Origin: Talinum fruticosum
Lineage: Eukaryota > Streptophyta > Magnoliopsida > Caryophyllales > Talinaceae
Direction of reading: 5' to 3'
Length of the DNA: 64,000 nucleotides
Assembly (NCBI GenBank): GCA_021018815.1
Contig: JAITYX010000006.1
Location: 1,949,001-2,013,000 of the forward strand
Numbering within the stretch: position 1 is the first letter of the stretch; each line of letters opens with the position of its first letter. Below are positions 12,260 through 24,099 of this stretch, one piece after another. The notes under the pieces are model-generated. The model saw only the letters and a list, made by a program, of their open reading frames with translations. It did not search any database and was not told the DNA's origin. The translations under genes were made by a program, and so were the position numbers.

Positions 12260-13130
12260 AAACAAATAGTAGTTATAGTTTGGAATTTTAGAGGCTATGG
12301 CTCCATCCATAAGAAATTTCGTTTAATTGAGATGTAAAAGTGTTTTTCTTAATCCCTAATTTTCTACACGCTAGATAGTTTGTAGGTTCTACAAAAAGCC
12401 TCTGAGACATTTTATCGAACAGGTAGTGGACACTTTGATGTTTTGATGTGGAATAGCAAGGAAAAGCCTCTAAACACCAGTCCATTCCAGACCTTACAAT
12501 TCAAGAGACTTGGGAAAAGGTAAAGAAGGTAAAAAGAGGAGGGCCAAGCTAATATTGGGAGCAAGCGATAGGATGACATTGGCATATTAGAGGCATAAAT
12601 CGGTGGAGGTTGATAATGATGACAATGGCAGTGTGCTCTTCGATCTCTAAACAAAGAAACTGTGCAGAAAATTTGGGTGATTTCTCCAAATTCAGGATTT
12701 GATATACAATGAGATATCTCGCTGAAGATTTGCAAGATTTGATTAAGGGTGGCTAAATTAATCTAAAGCGTCAACTCATGGTGGTTATGAAATTGGAGGT
12801 ACATAAATCGAAGACAAATAAAAAGATGGAAGCTATGAATAAGAAAATGTAGTTGGCTTCATTAGGAGTTTTTGGTACTCAGTATTGAGTTTGTGGCATA
12901 AATCAAATTGATGGCAGTGAGGAAGTTTTTCTTTTCTTCAACCTACTTCACGTAAACAAATTTTAGGAGACGGAAGAAAAGAGTAACTTTACTCATGTGG
13001 ATTTTCACTGGAAGGAAATTGCTAAAGAGAGCGAAAATGAAGCAATTTTGAAGTCGTGGAAGAAAAGAAGCTTAAACTTTGTGAAGAAGTGGATTCTACC
13101 TAGTAAACTTTGTCGTATTTTAGCAGTCAG
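12260..13130 (+). pseudogene. LINE ORF2 start (endonuclease) remnant
   Basis: At about 12277 the plus strand reads VWNFRGYGSIHKKFRLIEM, close to the WNxRGLG start of the apurinic-type endonuclease of plant LINE ORF2. Further on, readable pieces such as THVDFHWKEIAKESENEA and LKSWKKRSLNFVKKW occur out of frame. No RT motif follows, so ORF2 is truncated or decayed beyond recognition. The endonuclease would nick target DNA for target-primed reverse transcription. Confidence 0.5.
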
Positions 13131-13863
13131 GTGATAATATTATTTTTGACTACTTTAATTTGTCCAATTATTTCTAAGGACCAGGTCTATATCCCTTAAT
13201 CTGCAAGTATGTGAGGTAATTTTTTAAATTTTATTAATATTTTCGTACTAAAATTTTAGAAAAAATAGAATAATATTTTTTAAAGTTTATATTATTTTAA
13301 AATTAATTGCTACTATATGAACCTTTTTATGAACAATTATGAGAGAGTTATAACTAAGTATAATTTTCTTCACATCATGGAGGATTGTCACCGATAAGTA
13401 AAATATTGAGATTCCTTTTCATTCTTGCTAAATAGCAATATGAATTATATTATATGTATAAAAAAATATCTTAAATTTGTGGTATCATTAAAATTAAAAT
13501 TATTTCTATAAAAAAATAATTAAAATTGTTAATTTTTTTATTTTTATTTTTTTAGAAATGTCAATGGTGAAAGTTTATCCTCTTTCCCAAAAAAAATGTT
13601 GATTTTTCAAAAATTTGCATACTTTATTTTTCAATAATAATTTTCGTAATTACTTGTTTATGATATATAAATAATTATTATAGTAGCATTCTAGAGCTTT
13701 TGGTAGTTGGATAGTTTTTTTAATATAATTTAATAATTTATCATATTAGTCTTTTTTATGACAAATTATATTTATTTTACTATTTATATAATCATTAATT
13801 ATCTATCACATGTCATCCTACATGTCAATCTTATGTGTCATTCATATATGAACTCAACCCAAC

Positions 13864-13868
<5 letters not shown>

Positions 13869-13922
<54 letters not shown>
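13869..13922. repeat. (TA)n microsatellite
   Basis: About 27 uninterrupted AT dinucleotides. Confidence 0.98.
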
Positions 13923-13923
<1 letters not shown>

Positions 13924-14706
13924 GTTTAGCTCATGTACCTTAATTACATCTATTAATTGGAAAAAAAGTTTAGTATATACAACGCAAATTCCAATATGGA
14001 TTATTTTATCCATTAATTTAGCTTACACTTTTGTTTATTCTGAGCCGATTTTCCTAATCTAAACGTGAAGCATTGCTACCACAAAATGATGAGGACTTTG
14101 TTTCTCATCATAAAATATCTTAAATTCCCTTAAGACATTTTTTACTTCTCTGTTACAGTACAAAAATATCTTAAATTTCCCTTACTGTAAAAAAAAGTTG
14201 AACGTAACATGCGAAAGAGAGAGTCATCTATGCTTGAGTTCTGAGAAACAAAATCTACATTTGAGAATCTCAGAAAAAATGTCATTTATGATTAATTTAA
14301 TGGAATTTGTTTAAATGTGATTATAGGTAGCTATACACATAAAAGCATATCAAATGGGCAACATATACAACTTTGTATGCTACTTTTTGTGGTCTCACCT
14401 ATAGGCACCATATATTCATGGCTTACAAACTATTACAGATGGGAAATAGACAAGCATTTTAACTTTGCGTGATACCATAGATTATTTAGTCAAGTAGTTA
14501 TTGTTCATTTAGTCTACTGGCTCTTTTTATTTGTCCAAATTCCCTAAATTTATTTGAACTAAGTTATATGATCAAAAAATGAATTTTGGTTAATCGCAAA
14601 GGTAAAAGATTAGAAGTTGTACCCAAAAACAAAAATAAAATAAAATAAAAACCAGCAATTTGAATAAGAACAATGTTATTATATTTTGAAAACATATGAA
14701 TACTAA

Positions 14707-14735
14707 TTTTTAACCCGTGCTAACGCATGGGCTAT
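14707..14735 (+). other. Possible Helitron 3' terminus (hairpin)
   Basis: ACCCGTGC-TAA-CGCATGGGC forms a short hairpin of the type found about 10 bp before the 3' end of plant Helitrons; the following CTATATCTATA would replace the usual CTRR end. The 5' TC terminus was not found, so this is only a candidate. Confidence 0.3.
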
Positions 14736-14884
14736 ATCTATAACATTGGTCTAAAAATATAAGATGTATATAATATGTTATTCCTTTTTCTCTATCTTTT
14801 TTTAAAAAAATCTATTGCTTTGATCATAAAAAATTAATGTACTTTAACAGATTAGTTATATGCATCTTAACCATCAAAAAGTAA

Positions 14885-15092
14885 TATAATTTAGGATTTT
14901 TGGAATATAATAATCCAAACTTTGGCACATTTGGAACCCATTAATCTGTACTTAACAAATTGTTAGGAATGAACTATACTTTAAATATAATTAATTTTAA
15001 TATACTACTACCGAGTTGACTCGCCGGATACATGATGTGGCGGTGGCATTTAACACGCGTAATTAAAAGAGAATTTTTTAAAAAAATTAGGC
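14885..15092 (+). repeat. Left terminal inverted repeat
   Basis: Pairs with 16262-16490 in inverted orientation, roughly 80% identical by eye, strongest over 15012-15090. Similarity fades outward to about 14855. Confidence 0.85.
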
Positions 15093-15240
15093 CAAATGTT
15101 TAGTAATTTTAAACACTTGTCTTTCTCTCGTCTCGTCTCCGATCTCTCTCTCTCTCTCCGAATTTCACGAATCCATCCCCAAATCAACAGAAAAAAAAAT
15201 TACACGACTCCATCCCCAAATCAATTGGCCTAATAAGTTT

Positions 15241-15535
15241 GTGATTTTAGACAAATTTGGGGGTCGACAGATGAAAAAGAAGGAAGCGGAAGAAGAAGAG
15301 AAAGAGAAGGGTTCAATGAGTGGCAAGGGTTTCAGCAATTTCATTTCCTGTTATTCGTCAATGGGAAGAAATTCCAGATCCGAGAATGAGAAATTGGGAA
15401 TGGTGAAATGCTTCCATGGCCTACCGTTGTTCATAAGATCTCCAAAACACCCCAAAATAGAGGGAAAAATTTTTATGGGTGCCCACTATGGAAGGTATGT
15501 ACAAAAAGGATGAAAGCAAAATCATTTATCTTTCA
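15241..15535 (+). pseudogene. GRF-type zinc-finger gene fragment
   Basis: A 90-codon plus-strand frame with a Lys/Glu-rich start, a Ser-rich part, then CFHGLPLFIRSPKHPK (Cys codon 15409-15411) and EGKIFMG. One base out of frame, 15480-15494 reads CPLWK. Together these give the GRF zinc-finger layout CxCGxPLxxRTS..PGRxFxGCPxW with one lost base and with His in place of the second Cys. GTATGT directly after could be an old splice donor. GRF fingers bind nucleic acid in several plant protein families; this copy is frameshifted. It sits inside the TIR element and was probably captured from a host gene. The start codon is arbitrary. Confidence 0.55.
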
Positions 15536-15694
15536 TCCAATTACTTCCATTTAAGCAAGAAAAGAAAACCCCAAATCTCTTCGTAATTAGCGTAATGTCA
15601 TCTACAAAGAGGGATCAAATATGCACAAGATTAACCCTAAATTGCATAATTGGGTATTTCTTAGGAGTCTCGATTTCTAAACAGAGTTGCGGCT

Positions 15695-15919
15695 TCATGA
15701 TTTGAGGTGAAACCAAATGTAGGCAAGAAAGAGAAAGATGAGAGCCCACATGATACAACTCAAGCGCCGGTAAGCACGAATCCGACCCTCAATTTCCGCC
15801 ATTCGAGCTCCGATCCTCGCAACTCTTGCAACCAAACTCACAATCTGGGCCCCGATTTCTTCGTCTTCCTCCTTTCCGATGTTTGACATTGGGTAGTCAT
15901 CTTCGCTTCGTAATGGCAC
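15695..15919 (-). CDS. Small coiled-coil plus membrane-anchor ORF
   Basis: A 74-codon frame on the opposite strand to the GRF fragment, inside the same TIR element. It has an acidic start (GKEEDEEIGAQ), a heptad-like helix (VARVARIGARMAEIEGRIRA) and a C-terminal hydrophobic segment (CIMWALIFLFLAYIWF) fit for one transmembrane helix. Many plant GRF-finger proteins end in a coiled coil and a membrane anchor, so this may be the second half of a captured GRF gene, now inverted relative to the first half. It is upstream-flanked on its own strand by a GA/CT-rich leader (about 15990-16020). Whether it is expressed is unknown. Confidence 0.4.
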   Translation of the reverse strand: MPLRSEDDYPMSNIGKEEDEEIGAQIVSLVARVARIGARMAEIEGRIRAYRRLSCIMWALIFLFLAYIWFHLKS

Positions 15920-16261
15920 ATCTTTGATTTCGAATCGATTGTGAACGCAAAAATCTTAGATTTTGGATTGAAAGCGGATTTGAGAAGCAACATAAGAAGG
16001 GAGAAAGAGAGAGAGAGTGGAAGATTGAAACCCGAAAATGAGAGAAATTTGATAGAGGGGGATCAATTTAGGGCGGGAAGATTAATAGAGTTGTGCCATT
16101 AAATCCTCTTCAGCTGCCCATTTCCCATCGCAGTGACTCTCTTAAGCGTAATGGTAGGATAAGTCCTACAAGATTTTCATTTTACCTTATGTTTTTCTTT
16201 TTGGGGAAAATTGGCCTAAAAACTAATATCTAAACTGGACAAAATCACTCTTGAAGATGAC

Positions 16262-16490
16262 TTGTCATACATGACTTGGCGTAATTTTTTTAAAAAAATT
16301 CTCTTTTAATTATACGTGTTAAACGCCACCATCACATCATGTATCCGGCGAGTCAAACTTAGTGGTTTTATATTAAAATTAGTTACATGAAAAGTACGAC
16401 TCATTCCTAACAATTTCTTAAGTACAAATGAATGATTTCCAAATTTAACAAATTTCGAATTATTATATTTCAAAAATCCTACAATTTAAT
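16262..16490 (-). repeat. Right terminal inverted repeat
   Basis: Inverted partner of 14885-15092; contains the complement of GACTCGCCGGATACATGATG at 16337-16356. Confidence 0.85.
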
Positions 16491-16510
16491 AGTCAATTAC
16501 ATGTAAAATG

Positions 16511-16928
16511 AATGGGCTTATTTTTTTTAATTTAAAAATTATTTTTAGTAAGGTATATCATTTTTAAAATAATATCTAGTTTTAAAAAATTCTTACTAAT
16601 ACTATAAAATTTTAAATCATTATATCATATTATATAATAACATTGTTATATTACTATTATATAATAGATTATAATTTTGATTTATATCACATTGGTTGAG
16701 TAATATAAACTTATTATTTTTTAATATTTATGTTTTTATTAATAATAATTGATAAACACTCCATTATAAAAAATTGAAAAAAAAAGTTGGACAAAAAAAG
16801 AGAGGAAAAAACCAACTAATGAATGAAACATTTAATAGCAACCTATGAGGAAACTTTAAAACCCAATATTGATCTTTGAAAATAGAATATTATATATTGT
16901 ATTATATATTGTTTCCTAGATTCATAGT
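16511..16928. other. AT-rich spacer
   Basis: Lies between the TIR element and the first solo LTR. No gene or repeat is recognised beyond A/T tracts. Confidence 0.6.
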
Positions 16929-19900
16929 TGTAATACCCGTAATTTTATTTGAGATAGTTATATGAGTTAATTACTTAATTTCAATTAAATAAAATGGGTC
17001 AAATAACTAAATATGTACGTGGATATATATTCATAATACTTATTTGGGCGAATTATTATAAGTTACGCAATTTATGATTAACTATTTCGATTTTTTTTAC
17101 TTTGAGATAATCCTAACAAAAAAAGAAAAAAAGTATAATAATAAAGGAAAATATGACTATTAACGTGGGTAGGTGAAAAGGAGATTAGTGTTAGGAGAGG
17201 TGTGCTGGCAATATCTAAGGAAGCCACAGCAAAAAGGAAGAGAAGAGATTAAGTGAAAAGGGAGGAGAAAGACTTAGGGGTAAGGAAGGGAGCCCGAGCA
17301 AAAGAAAGAAGAAGGAAAGAAGGGGAAACAGAACCGGGAGCAGGGGAACAAAAGAAAGGAAGAGGAGAGGGCAAACAGGAGAGAGAGAGAGAGAGAGTGA
17401 GTGCGAGAGCAAGAGCCGGAAAAGAGGCCGAAAATCGACAACCGGCGGCCAACAAACAAAAGGACAGGAAAGGGCAAACAGGGGAGCAAAAGCAAGCAAC
17501 GATGAAGGAAGAAGAGAATGGCGAGCGAAGAAAGGTAGCCGGCAGATGCGGGTAGGAGGCAAGCGAAGAAAAGGAAGACGACAAGGTGGAATCAAGACCG
17601 GGTCTAGCCGAAAACGAGAAGAGAAGAAGAGGAGGAGAATGACTAGGTAATCCGAAATTTGCCATCTTCAAACCCTAGAATTCGTGGTGGGTGGTCTTAT
17701 ACTCTAAAGTTAATAGTAATTTCGAAACTCAATTGAATTTTGTTGTGAATATTGAATGTTTGTGATATAGAATGAATTTACGAAGTAGTTAGTGTTGAAT
17801 TAGGACATGAGAGAATCTGATTGAGTTTGTTAAGATAGAATTGAGTACCTAGAAATTCCGATGGGATTAGTTGCTAAGGTTTGATGGATGATATGGAGAT
17901 TTCAGTTAGAAATTGGGGATGAAGGAATGGAAATTCTAAGCATGAATTAGGAGCTAATGTTTCAAATTGAACTCTCAAGGATTCCTTGAATTTTCGGTGT
18001 TGAGAGATAATTATTAATATTGAGAAACAATGATTTGGAGTATAAAGGGGGAGTATGAGTTCATATTGATTAATGCACAATTGAGGTAAGGAAGTGGAGA
18101 GTAGGTGATTGGTAAGTTAAACCGAGTTTAAAACATTTGTAAATTCTTGAGATTGAATTAAACTTAAAGATAAGCGAAGCTAAAGGAATTTGAGTGGTGA
18201 AGTGAAATTAAGAATTATATGGTTGAGTATGGGCGGGAAAGAGTTTATTAGTAATATGGAGACGTAATATGAGAATTTGAGGCAAAGGTGGCAATTTGTG
18301 AGGAGTTGGGACCTTTGGGTTAAGTGGTAACTACTTGTGGTTATTATGGCTCGGAGGAGTGTTAGTTCTCGAGTTCCTTGTGCCTAAAAATGAAGTGAGT
18401 TAAGGAAAAACGAACATTCAAGTATAGAAAAGGAGCGGGAATTTGGAGTATCAAGGGAGTATGTATCTATATTAGTCGATTGTGGCTTTGAAAAAATAGA
18501 GTGAGACAAGAATTATGTATATAGGAATAAGAGATTCTTTCTTGAGTAGGATATGGTTGAATATGAGTAAATGCTAAATACTTGAGTTAATGCTTGAGTT
18601 AATGTGCTAGGTTGGAATGCTAAATCTTAATATAGAGATGCTTGACGCGTGAAGTAACTTGATCCTAAATAATGCTCAAAAAGTTAGTTTTGACATGAGT
18701 TCCGTGTTTTATGCAAAATGATCCTTAAATATGATTTCTTGATAACCGCCTTTCAAACGTGAATGTGTTCTAAAGAAGTGAAACAGATTGAGAAAATTGA
18801 ATTTGGAGGGGTGGCACATGGTGCCATGCCTTCTAGTCTATTAAACTGATTTGAGAATGTTGTCTAAAATAGCATCATGAATGTGTTTACATTGGTTTGA
18901 ATCAAGTGGTTTAGGATCGTTTAGCACAGCGGGGTCCTCACCTGTGAGGATGCCTAAGGAAAAGTTTTAACCGGGGTCCCCACTGGGAATGCCCTACCAC
19001 AAACTTCGAGGGGAGGGTTCTAACAGGGATCTTGGTGTATTAGGATGCTTGATCGAAACTCCTAGAGATAGGTCCCGGGAGCCTTTATTAGGGGTCATGC
19101 CCCGGTGAAACTATGAAGTGTTAGTTCGAGTCCGTAGAGCCTAGAATATTGATTCGAGATCCACCGAGTTGTTAACAATTTTGAAACTCTGTTTCAAACA
19201 TTAAAATGTTATAATGATAAGTTGCAGGGGATTTCCCTAAAAGATATTCAGTTTATGATCGAAAGTATTTGAAAGAAAGTGTAGGTGGTTGCACTACCTT
19301 ATTTAAAATTGATTCAGTTCCAAAAGAGTAAATGATTGCGAAATCGTGTTTTTAAATGATTGAATGTTATGATCTTTAAGCTGCAAGGGATTTCATTGAA
19401 AAGTATCTAGATTTGTATTACATTATTCTACCTTTACCAATTTCACTATTATCATTAGTATGTGTAAAGAATTTTCGTTTTAAGAGTGTAAAACTCTCTA
19501 TTGAGAGGATTGGTGCTCACCCCCAACATATTCCCTCCTTAGTTCCGGTACTCTCTCGGGTGGTGTGTCTCGTACTTAACATATTCGGACTCCTGCATGT
19601 TGTTTGCTATTTCCTGTTTGCTTGAGTGACTCAAGTTGCTGATGTGCATTCCATATATTCCTAAGTGTTATAACTTGTAACTAAGTTCATATAGTTTGTA
19701 CCAAATGTATCATGAACCAGTTAGATTGTTTTAAATCTTAATGCATATTGGTTCGACTCCGGTGTGTGGTCGTTGAGTTGTGTACTTTGAGTATGTGCCT
19801 TGTTGAGTTATATTGTGGTTTTTATGGAGGTTTTTTAGGCTTTAAGTCTAGGGGATAGACCTTATTACAAACGAAACTCTGCTGAAATTTTTAAAAATTT

Positions 19901-20039
19901 CAAACTAAAATGGAAATCACCTCTATTACCTTGAATTTGGAAGCTAAAAACTAAACTCGACACCTTGATTAGCCTTGGGAGTTCCTTCCGAGGAACTCTC
20001 GCGACATAATACTCCTACAGTAGGTTTCGGGATGTTACA
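16929..20039 (+). repeat. Ty3/gypsy solo LTR, 3.1 kb, copy 1
   Basis: Begins TGTAATACCCG and ends GGGATGTTACA, with a perfect 5 bp TSD ATAGT at 16924-16928 and 20040-20044. No internal retrotransposon sequence or second LTR is attached, so this is a solo LTR left by LTR-LTR recombination. Length and termini suit the long-LTR Tekay/Del chromovirus group. It shares blocks with 32551-35638 and 38135-41301: the line around GTGGGTAGTCTTATACTCTAA, CTTGTGGTTATTATGGCTCG, GTGTGTAAAGAATTT and the last 100 bp. It includes a purine-rich GC island (17215-17640) whose opposite-strand frames are not genes. Orientation is inferred only from the end motifs. Confidence 0.92.
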
Positions 20040-21759
20040 ATAGTACATGTATTAATTTTTTAAGAAATACGATAAGTAGGCTTCATGTAAAATATATAAT
20101 CATTTTTAATTAAATATTAATCTACATATTTTATCATAATTATTTTAGATGTATTAATTTTTAAATTGTATTTAGCATGCAAATTAGTACAAACTATTGA
20201 ATGTTGTTTTAAATTACAAAGTATTATTATCATTACACCTTAAAAGCTTATGGGACACATGTAAACACCATAATATTCACATTGGTTTCTTTTAAAAAGC
20301 TTATTTTGAATTTTTTTAAGTTCTATATTTTGCCTCTTTAAATTATCACATTAATTTAGTTTTAAAATGTATTTATAATTTATAAGACTATGCAAATAAG
20401 TAATAAATAAATAAATAATATTTTTTAAAACGTATGTATAAATATGATCACATATAAAGAAAAATGATGTCCCTAATAATAGAAATAGATTTACCTCATT
20501 CAAAAACAAAAAAGGGACTTTGCGCCTTATATTTTGTATTTATAATTTTTTATATTACTAATGATTAAAGAAAGAACAAGAAATAAAAAAAATTATACAA
20601 CAAACATAAAATGACACTTGATTTACAAAATAAATTAACTCATAAAATAAAAAGTAAAAAGTCCACATAAAGTATGGAATTAGAACAAAGCATTAATAAA
20701 AAAATAACCTAATTAACATAAAAGGGCTAGAGAAGCACATTAAACTTATGTAAATTTCACAAAAAAAAAAAAAACAATGGTAAGTTTCTTGAGAAACAGA
20801 GGCAGATGAATTAGGGAAACAACATGCTTGAAAAATTATAAAGCCCCTAGTTGCAAATGATAATTAAGAATGATAACATTTCAATCATAAAAGAACGAGT
20901 AATATTTGTTGAACATAAAAAAAAATCTACACAAATACTACCATTAAAATGAAAGAAACAGAGAAGGGGAAAGAAAAATATAAGAAGAAGATAAAAAAAG
21001 ATACAAAAGAACTTTTGAAGAAAAACAAAAACTTATAGCTAAATTTATCTATTACTCTATCTATGTCCCTTTTATAGTGTATTGCTCGCCTCCTTTAATA
21101 AATTTCTAATAATAATTTAGATCTGTTTCATTGCTAAACTGTTTCGAAAGACAAAAAAGTTAGCATTTGATGAAGATAATGATCGGTTAACCAATATTAA
21201 TAGAGTTGCAATAATCATGCTTTCTTTGGTTGATCTGTTGATTTTAATGCATGATTTGATATGCTATTGATTTATGATGATATTAAAAGGTGTGCCGATA
21301 TATGCTTGAACCTTTTGTCCTCTAATTATTAGATTTATAAAGGAATATTTTAAATTGATAATTAGAACAAATTTTCACAAGAATACAATGAATTGCTACA
21401 TAAGGATGGTTTTTTAATAATTAACTGTAAAGAAGAAAATCAATCGGCATACTAAATAAAAATAATCAGATATTTTAATAGTCTTTTACTAATTAGTTAT
21501 TTACTAGCTGATGAATAACTCTACTTTAATACTATTAAATTGAAAAAGAAAAAAATAGCTATTTTAATGCAAAACCCAACCATAAAATCTATAAATATAA
21601 AAGGAAAAATAAATAGATAATATACTTTTTAAATCTAACTTTTTAACCATATATATATTCATTATTGCAATGGTTCAATTATGCTAAAGATAATCATCAA
21701 AATCTCTATTAATCTATAAATATAAAAGGAAGAACAGTGAAGAATAACTATTCCTCAAG
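20040..21759. other. AT-rich intergenic DNA, nothing recognised
   Basis: Very A/T-rich with many homopolymer tracts and no frame of interest. It separates the solo LTR from the pararetrovirus-like fragment. Confidence 0.6.
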
Positions 21760-23220
21760 AATTTATTATTCAAAATATTAAGCCTCCTAGAAATATTGCT
21801 CAAAAGAATATTCAACCGATGGTAGAGTATTAATAAGATTTAATTCTATTAATGAAAGATCCTTTTCTTCAAGACTTTCGGAAAAAGAGGGTCGAGGAAG
21901 ACACTCTTTTTCTATGCCTTCAAAGTCTACTAATTATAATTATTTAAAAGATAATCAAGTTGAAGATTCTCCTTCTTCTTCAAAAATTTATTATAAATCA
22001 CCAATAGCGGAACCAATTGAAGAAGATAATTTATCAATAGGTTCTCCTACTCATTCAACTATGCAACCTCCTTCATATTCCTCTATTAATGTTATTTCAA
22101 AACCCTTTGTAATTAATAAAGATTATTTAAGAAGAGATTTTGATTCAATTGAGAATAGAGATAAAAAGAATGGTTTTTATCTCATTTTAATCAAAAAGCT
22201 CAAGCATTCATAAGGCAAGAATGGTATTCATTAATGGAAAGAATTGAATGCAATATTCTATTCTTTACATGGTGGACCATGTTTGCTCAAGAAAATAATT
22301 TACCTGATCCTCATGGTGTTAAAGAAATTAATACTAATCAACATCTTAGCAAAAAATGGACGTTATTAGATGGAAATATATTTCATTCAATAACTCCTCC
22401 TTTATAAGAGATTTTGATCCCTATAGATCGGGGTCATATTCCTGCTCGCTCCATTCAAAATAGGAAGAAAAGATCCAGATGATTCTCAAATAGTCTTAGA
22501 AGATATTAAAAAAAGTTTATCATCAAAATAATTATACTAATCAAGTTTTACATACAGTTTCTCAACAAGTTAATATGGTTTCCACTCAAATAGGAGCAAT
22601 ATCTAAAAAGAAGATATTGACTTATTATCCAAAAAATTAGAAAATCTAGATTTAAATAGAGATTCAACAAAACCAGGATTTCTCAATAATATTTCATCCC
22701 CTCTCATTAAATTCATTAAGAACAAAAATTTAGAAATTCCAGACAGCCCATTAATTAAAAAAATTGATGAAAAACTTAAACAAACAGACTAGTTCAAGTA
22801 ATACTCTTAATGTTTTAGACATCTCTCAAGAAGATCAAGAAACAACTAATATTAATAAAATCTTCAAAAAGAAATTCCTTATTATTCTAGAATTACTCCT
22901 CCGGATCTTCAACTTGAATCAATAAAATCAGTAGTTATAGAAGCTTTTGACGGTGGATCCATCTATGAATGGAATTTAGATGGAAAATCCGAACATGAAG
23001 CATTAATTATTCTTCATAGGATGATGATGGCATATGCTGCCTACACATCCAAAGGTGCTCCGAAACTCAAGCTTTTGATTTACTAATTTCGGGTTTCACT
23101 GGATCTTTAAAATCTTGGTGGGAAAATTACATGACGGACGAAGAACGTCTCGAGTATTAAAAATCATAAAGAAGTCAGTTTACATGATAGTCACTATTTA
23201 CAAGAGAATTGTGCTCTTAA
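21760..23220 (+). pseudogene. Endogenous pararetrovirus-like (Caulimoviridae) fragment
   Basis: Plus-strand frames, shifted several times, encode a Ser/Pro/Asn-rich region (the longest open piece is 21914-22213), a Trp-rich piece near 22220-22330, helical Lys/Glu/Asn-rich sequence, and near 22960-23140 a block containing EWNLDGKSEHEALIILHRM and, in another frame, GFTGSLKSWWENYM. That last block resembles a domain found in polyproteins of petuvirus/florendovirus-type endogenous plant pararetroviruses and in host sequences derived from them. Codon use is strongly A/T-biased. Multiple stops and frameshifts are present and no RT or protease is attached, so this is a dead relic. A related retroelement gag is the main alternative. 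The right edge abuts the gypsy remnant. Confidence 0.5.
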
Positions 23221-23224
23221 GTAC

Positions 23225-23365
23225 TTAGATGAAGAACTTGTTGAAGTTGTTGTTGTGCCACGTCCCGGGAATGGCTGACCCTTTAAGAGTGGCCAACCTA
23301 TGGGTTCCCAAGCGAACCTCGTCATGGATGACGTATGGTCCTTTCCAGCTTGGCCATCAATCTTG
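23225..23365 (-). pseudogene. Gypsy integrase C-terminal tail
   Basis: Minus strand reads GPYVIHDEVRLGTHRLATLK then GQPFPG, and in the next frame TWHNNNFNKFF. This is the pattern at the very end of gypsy pol (G.Y.L....G...P..WN..NLK.YY). It directly follows post-protease sequence, so RT and most of integrase are absent. Confidence 0.7.
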
Positions 23366-23619
23366 CCATATTCCTTGATCCCTTTTGGAGGTTCTTACCC
23401 ACTTACACAACGCAATCGGGGCAAGCTTCCTCGAAGGAGATGAGTTTGACGTCTTCGAAGGTGTAGCCTGGACCTTGCCATGGCCTTTAGTGGTAGCGAA
23501 GCACACCATCATAGTTTCCGAATTTTTGGCGTAAGGCTCTACCTTTTGCCTCTTACCCTTGGGATCATCATGAGTTTTCCCTTCCTCTTTTTCCTTCTTC
23601 ATCAAAGGTCGAAGGCTTA

Positions 23620-24062
23620 TGACATAGCATTCACGTGCGATTTTTGGTTTCCATAGATCTCGCCTACGGATCCATCATCAAGCTCATACTTCATGAGAAG
23701 AAAGTATGGAGCGATGACCGCTTTGATCCGGTTGAGGGTGGGACGTCTAATGATGACATTGTAGGCGAAGGGGATGTCGATCACTAGAAAGTTCACTTCG
23801 ATGTTTTGGCCCCGACCTTCTCTCCAACCCTAACCGGTAGGCGGATCATGCCTATGGGTTGTATCCTCTGCCCACTGAATCCAAGGATAGGATTGACAAG
23901 GAGAATGAGATTCCGAGGGGTATACTTTAGCCGACTTAGAAATTCCATGGTGATGACGTCTACCGAGCTCCCCATGTCAATAAGGATCCTGCGGATTAGG
24001 GCGTCCGAAATCTTCAATGTGATGACCAAAGGATCTTCATATGGGGTGGCCATGCTTTTCAA
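23620..24062 (-). pseudogene. Gypsy aspartic protease domain
   Basis: The minus-strand frame starting at 24062 shows DPLVITLKISDALIRRILID and then MGSSVDVITMEFLSRL, the retropepsin-like protease of plant gypsy elements. The active-site triplet is DMGSS where D-(T/S/V)-GSS is typical. Downstream in another frame are AYNVIIRRPTLNRIKAVIA (usually LGRPxLN) and SPYFLLMKYELDDG-like text ending near 23640. The enzyme normally cuts the Gag-Pol polyprotein. A frame change near 23790 and the missing downstream RT make it non-functional. Confidence 0.85.
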
Positions 24063-24099
24063 ATCTTATTCTCCGAAGGTCACCGTGGGAACCTTTACG

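Larger units (their letters stand above)
13131..14854. other. AT-rich intergenic DNA with microsatellite
   Basis: No gene is supported. It contains a (TA)n run, A/T homopolymer tracts and a possible Helitron end at 14707-14735. The small frames around 13758-14062 are translations of the TA repeat. Confidence 0.6.
14855..16510. mobile_element. Mutator-like TIR transposon carrying gene fragments (Pack-type)
   Basis: About 14860-15092 is an inverted copy of about 16262-16505. Matching blocks include GACTCGCCGGATACATGATG, AATTAAAAGAGAATTTTTT and AATTGTTAGGAATGA. TIRs over 200 bp suit Mutator-like elements. The 1.2 kb interior has no transposase. It holds a GRF zinc-finger fragment on the plus strand and a coiled-coil/membrane frame on the minus strand, each preceded by CT-rich leader-like sequence, as in gene-capturing (Pack-MULE) elements. 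A clean 9-11 bp TSD was not found, so the outer edges are approximate. Confidence 0.7.

Noticed and set aside
13758..14062. Tyr/Ile-repeat frames
   Set aside because: Translations of the (TA)n microsatellite.
17215..17671. 126- and 140-codon antisense and 100-codon sense frames
   Set aside because: Purine-rich low-complexity island of solo LTR copy 1; open by chance on both strands.
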